Assembly (NCBI GenBank): GCA_003963075.1
Contig: RXJV01000015.1
Span: 1 to 32,929 of the forward strand
From: Burkholderiales bacterium
Lineage (GTDB): Bacteria; Pseudomonadota; Gammaproteobacteria; Burkholderiales; Burkholderiaceae_C
Length of the DNA stretch: 32,929 nt
Reading direction: 5' to 3'
Part shown: one piece after another, positions 32,541 through 32,929 of the stretch
Position numbering within the stretch: position 1 is the stretch's first letter
Layout: each line of letters starts with the position of its first letter
Notes under the pieces: model-generated
Told to the model about the DNA's origin: nothing
The model's input: the letters and a program-made list of their open reading frames with translations, nothing else
Database searches by the model: none
Position numbers and translations under genes: made by a program

Positions 32541-32564
32541 GGCTGCCCGCGGGCAGCCTTTTTT
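32541..32564 (+). terminator. Rho-independent terminator after the PEP-CTERM gene
   Basis: GGCTGCCCGCGGGCAGCC (32541-32558) is a perfect 18-bp palindrome followed immediately by six Ts on the + strand. It lies 25 bp past the PEP-CTERM stop codon. Confidence 0.9.
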
Positions 32565-32581
32565 GATGCTGACGGACATGA

Positions 32582-32609
32582 AAAAGGGCCGCATTGCTGC
32601 GGCCCTTTT
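32582..32609 (-). terminator. Rho-independent terminator after groEL (usable in both directions)
   Basis: AAAAGGGCCGCA and TGCGGCCCTTTT form a perfect 12-bp stem with loop TTGC. Read on the minus strand it is followed by Ts and lies 26 bp past the groEL stop; on the plus strand it could back up the PEP-CTERM terminator. Confidence 0.9.
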
Positions 32610-32635
32610 GAATTGAGCGCTTGCTCAGGCGGACA

Positions 32636-32929
<294 letters not shown>

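Overview
The window is GC-rich chromosomal DNA from a betaproteobacterium, most likely order Burkholderiales (Roseateles/Rubrivivax/Leptothrix-like). The signs are the high GC, engB next to a cytochrome c4 gene and a ResB-CcsA (system II) cytochrome c maturation pair, a fused indolepyruvate ferredoxin oxidoreductase with a divergent Lrp-type regulator, a DUF1631 protein, a PEP-CTERM secreted protein, and a GroEL ending in GGM repeats. The genus is inference; no rRNA is present.

Layout. 1-546 is a non-coding near-palindrome. Its two arms of about 240 bp carry the same series of small hairpins, and several stems differ between arms by compensating changes. 615-9193 (+) is a transglutaminase / DUF2126 / circularly permuted ATP-grasp-Alpha-E / transglutaminase cluster, a widespread predicted amidoligase-peptidase system of unknown product. 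Here a ParE/RelE-type toxin-antitoxin pair and an alpha/beta hydrolase lie inside it. 9225-10815 holds a VOC-fold protein (-) and a LysE-type exporter (-) divergent from an Lrp/AsnC regulator (+). 10776-14219 (-) is an iron-uptake pair, a TonB-dependent receptor followed 2 nt later by a PepSY-TM protein, behind a Fur-box-like site. 14323-17210 (-) has an orphan branched-chain-amino-acid-type binding protein, a photolyase/cryptochrome, and a 54-residue Cys4 protein (DUF2256) overlapping the photolyase start. 17342-21462 is indolepyruvate ferredoxin oxidoreductase (-) divergent from a second Lrp/AsnC regulator (+). 21478-26703 (-) has a patatin-like protein, ccsA, resB and cytochrome c4, with a strong terminator between cytochrome c4 and resB. 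26774-27478 (+) is engB, ending tail to tail with a DUF1631 gene (-) through a shared CTAG. 29579-31774 (+) is a TPR/O-GlcNAc-transferase-like (GT41) protein, followed by a PEP-CTERM protein at 31952-32515 (+). The window ends in the 3' part of groEL (-).

How the genes work together. The clearest units are the amidoligase/transglutaminase cluster; the Fur-type receptor plus inner-membrane PepSY protein for ferric-chelate uptake and reduction; the resB-ccsA haem-attachment machinery beside a dihaem cytochrome that would need it; two target/Lrp divergons; and the translationally coupled DUF2256-photolyase pair. Most genes are ordinary core genes. The parts most worth a second look are the structured palindrome at the left edge, the disrupted amidoligase operon, and the leader of the PEP-CTERM gene.
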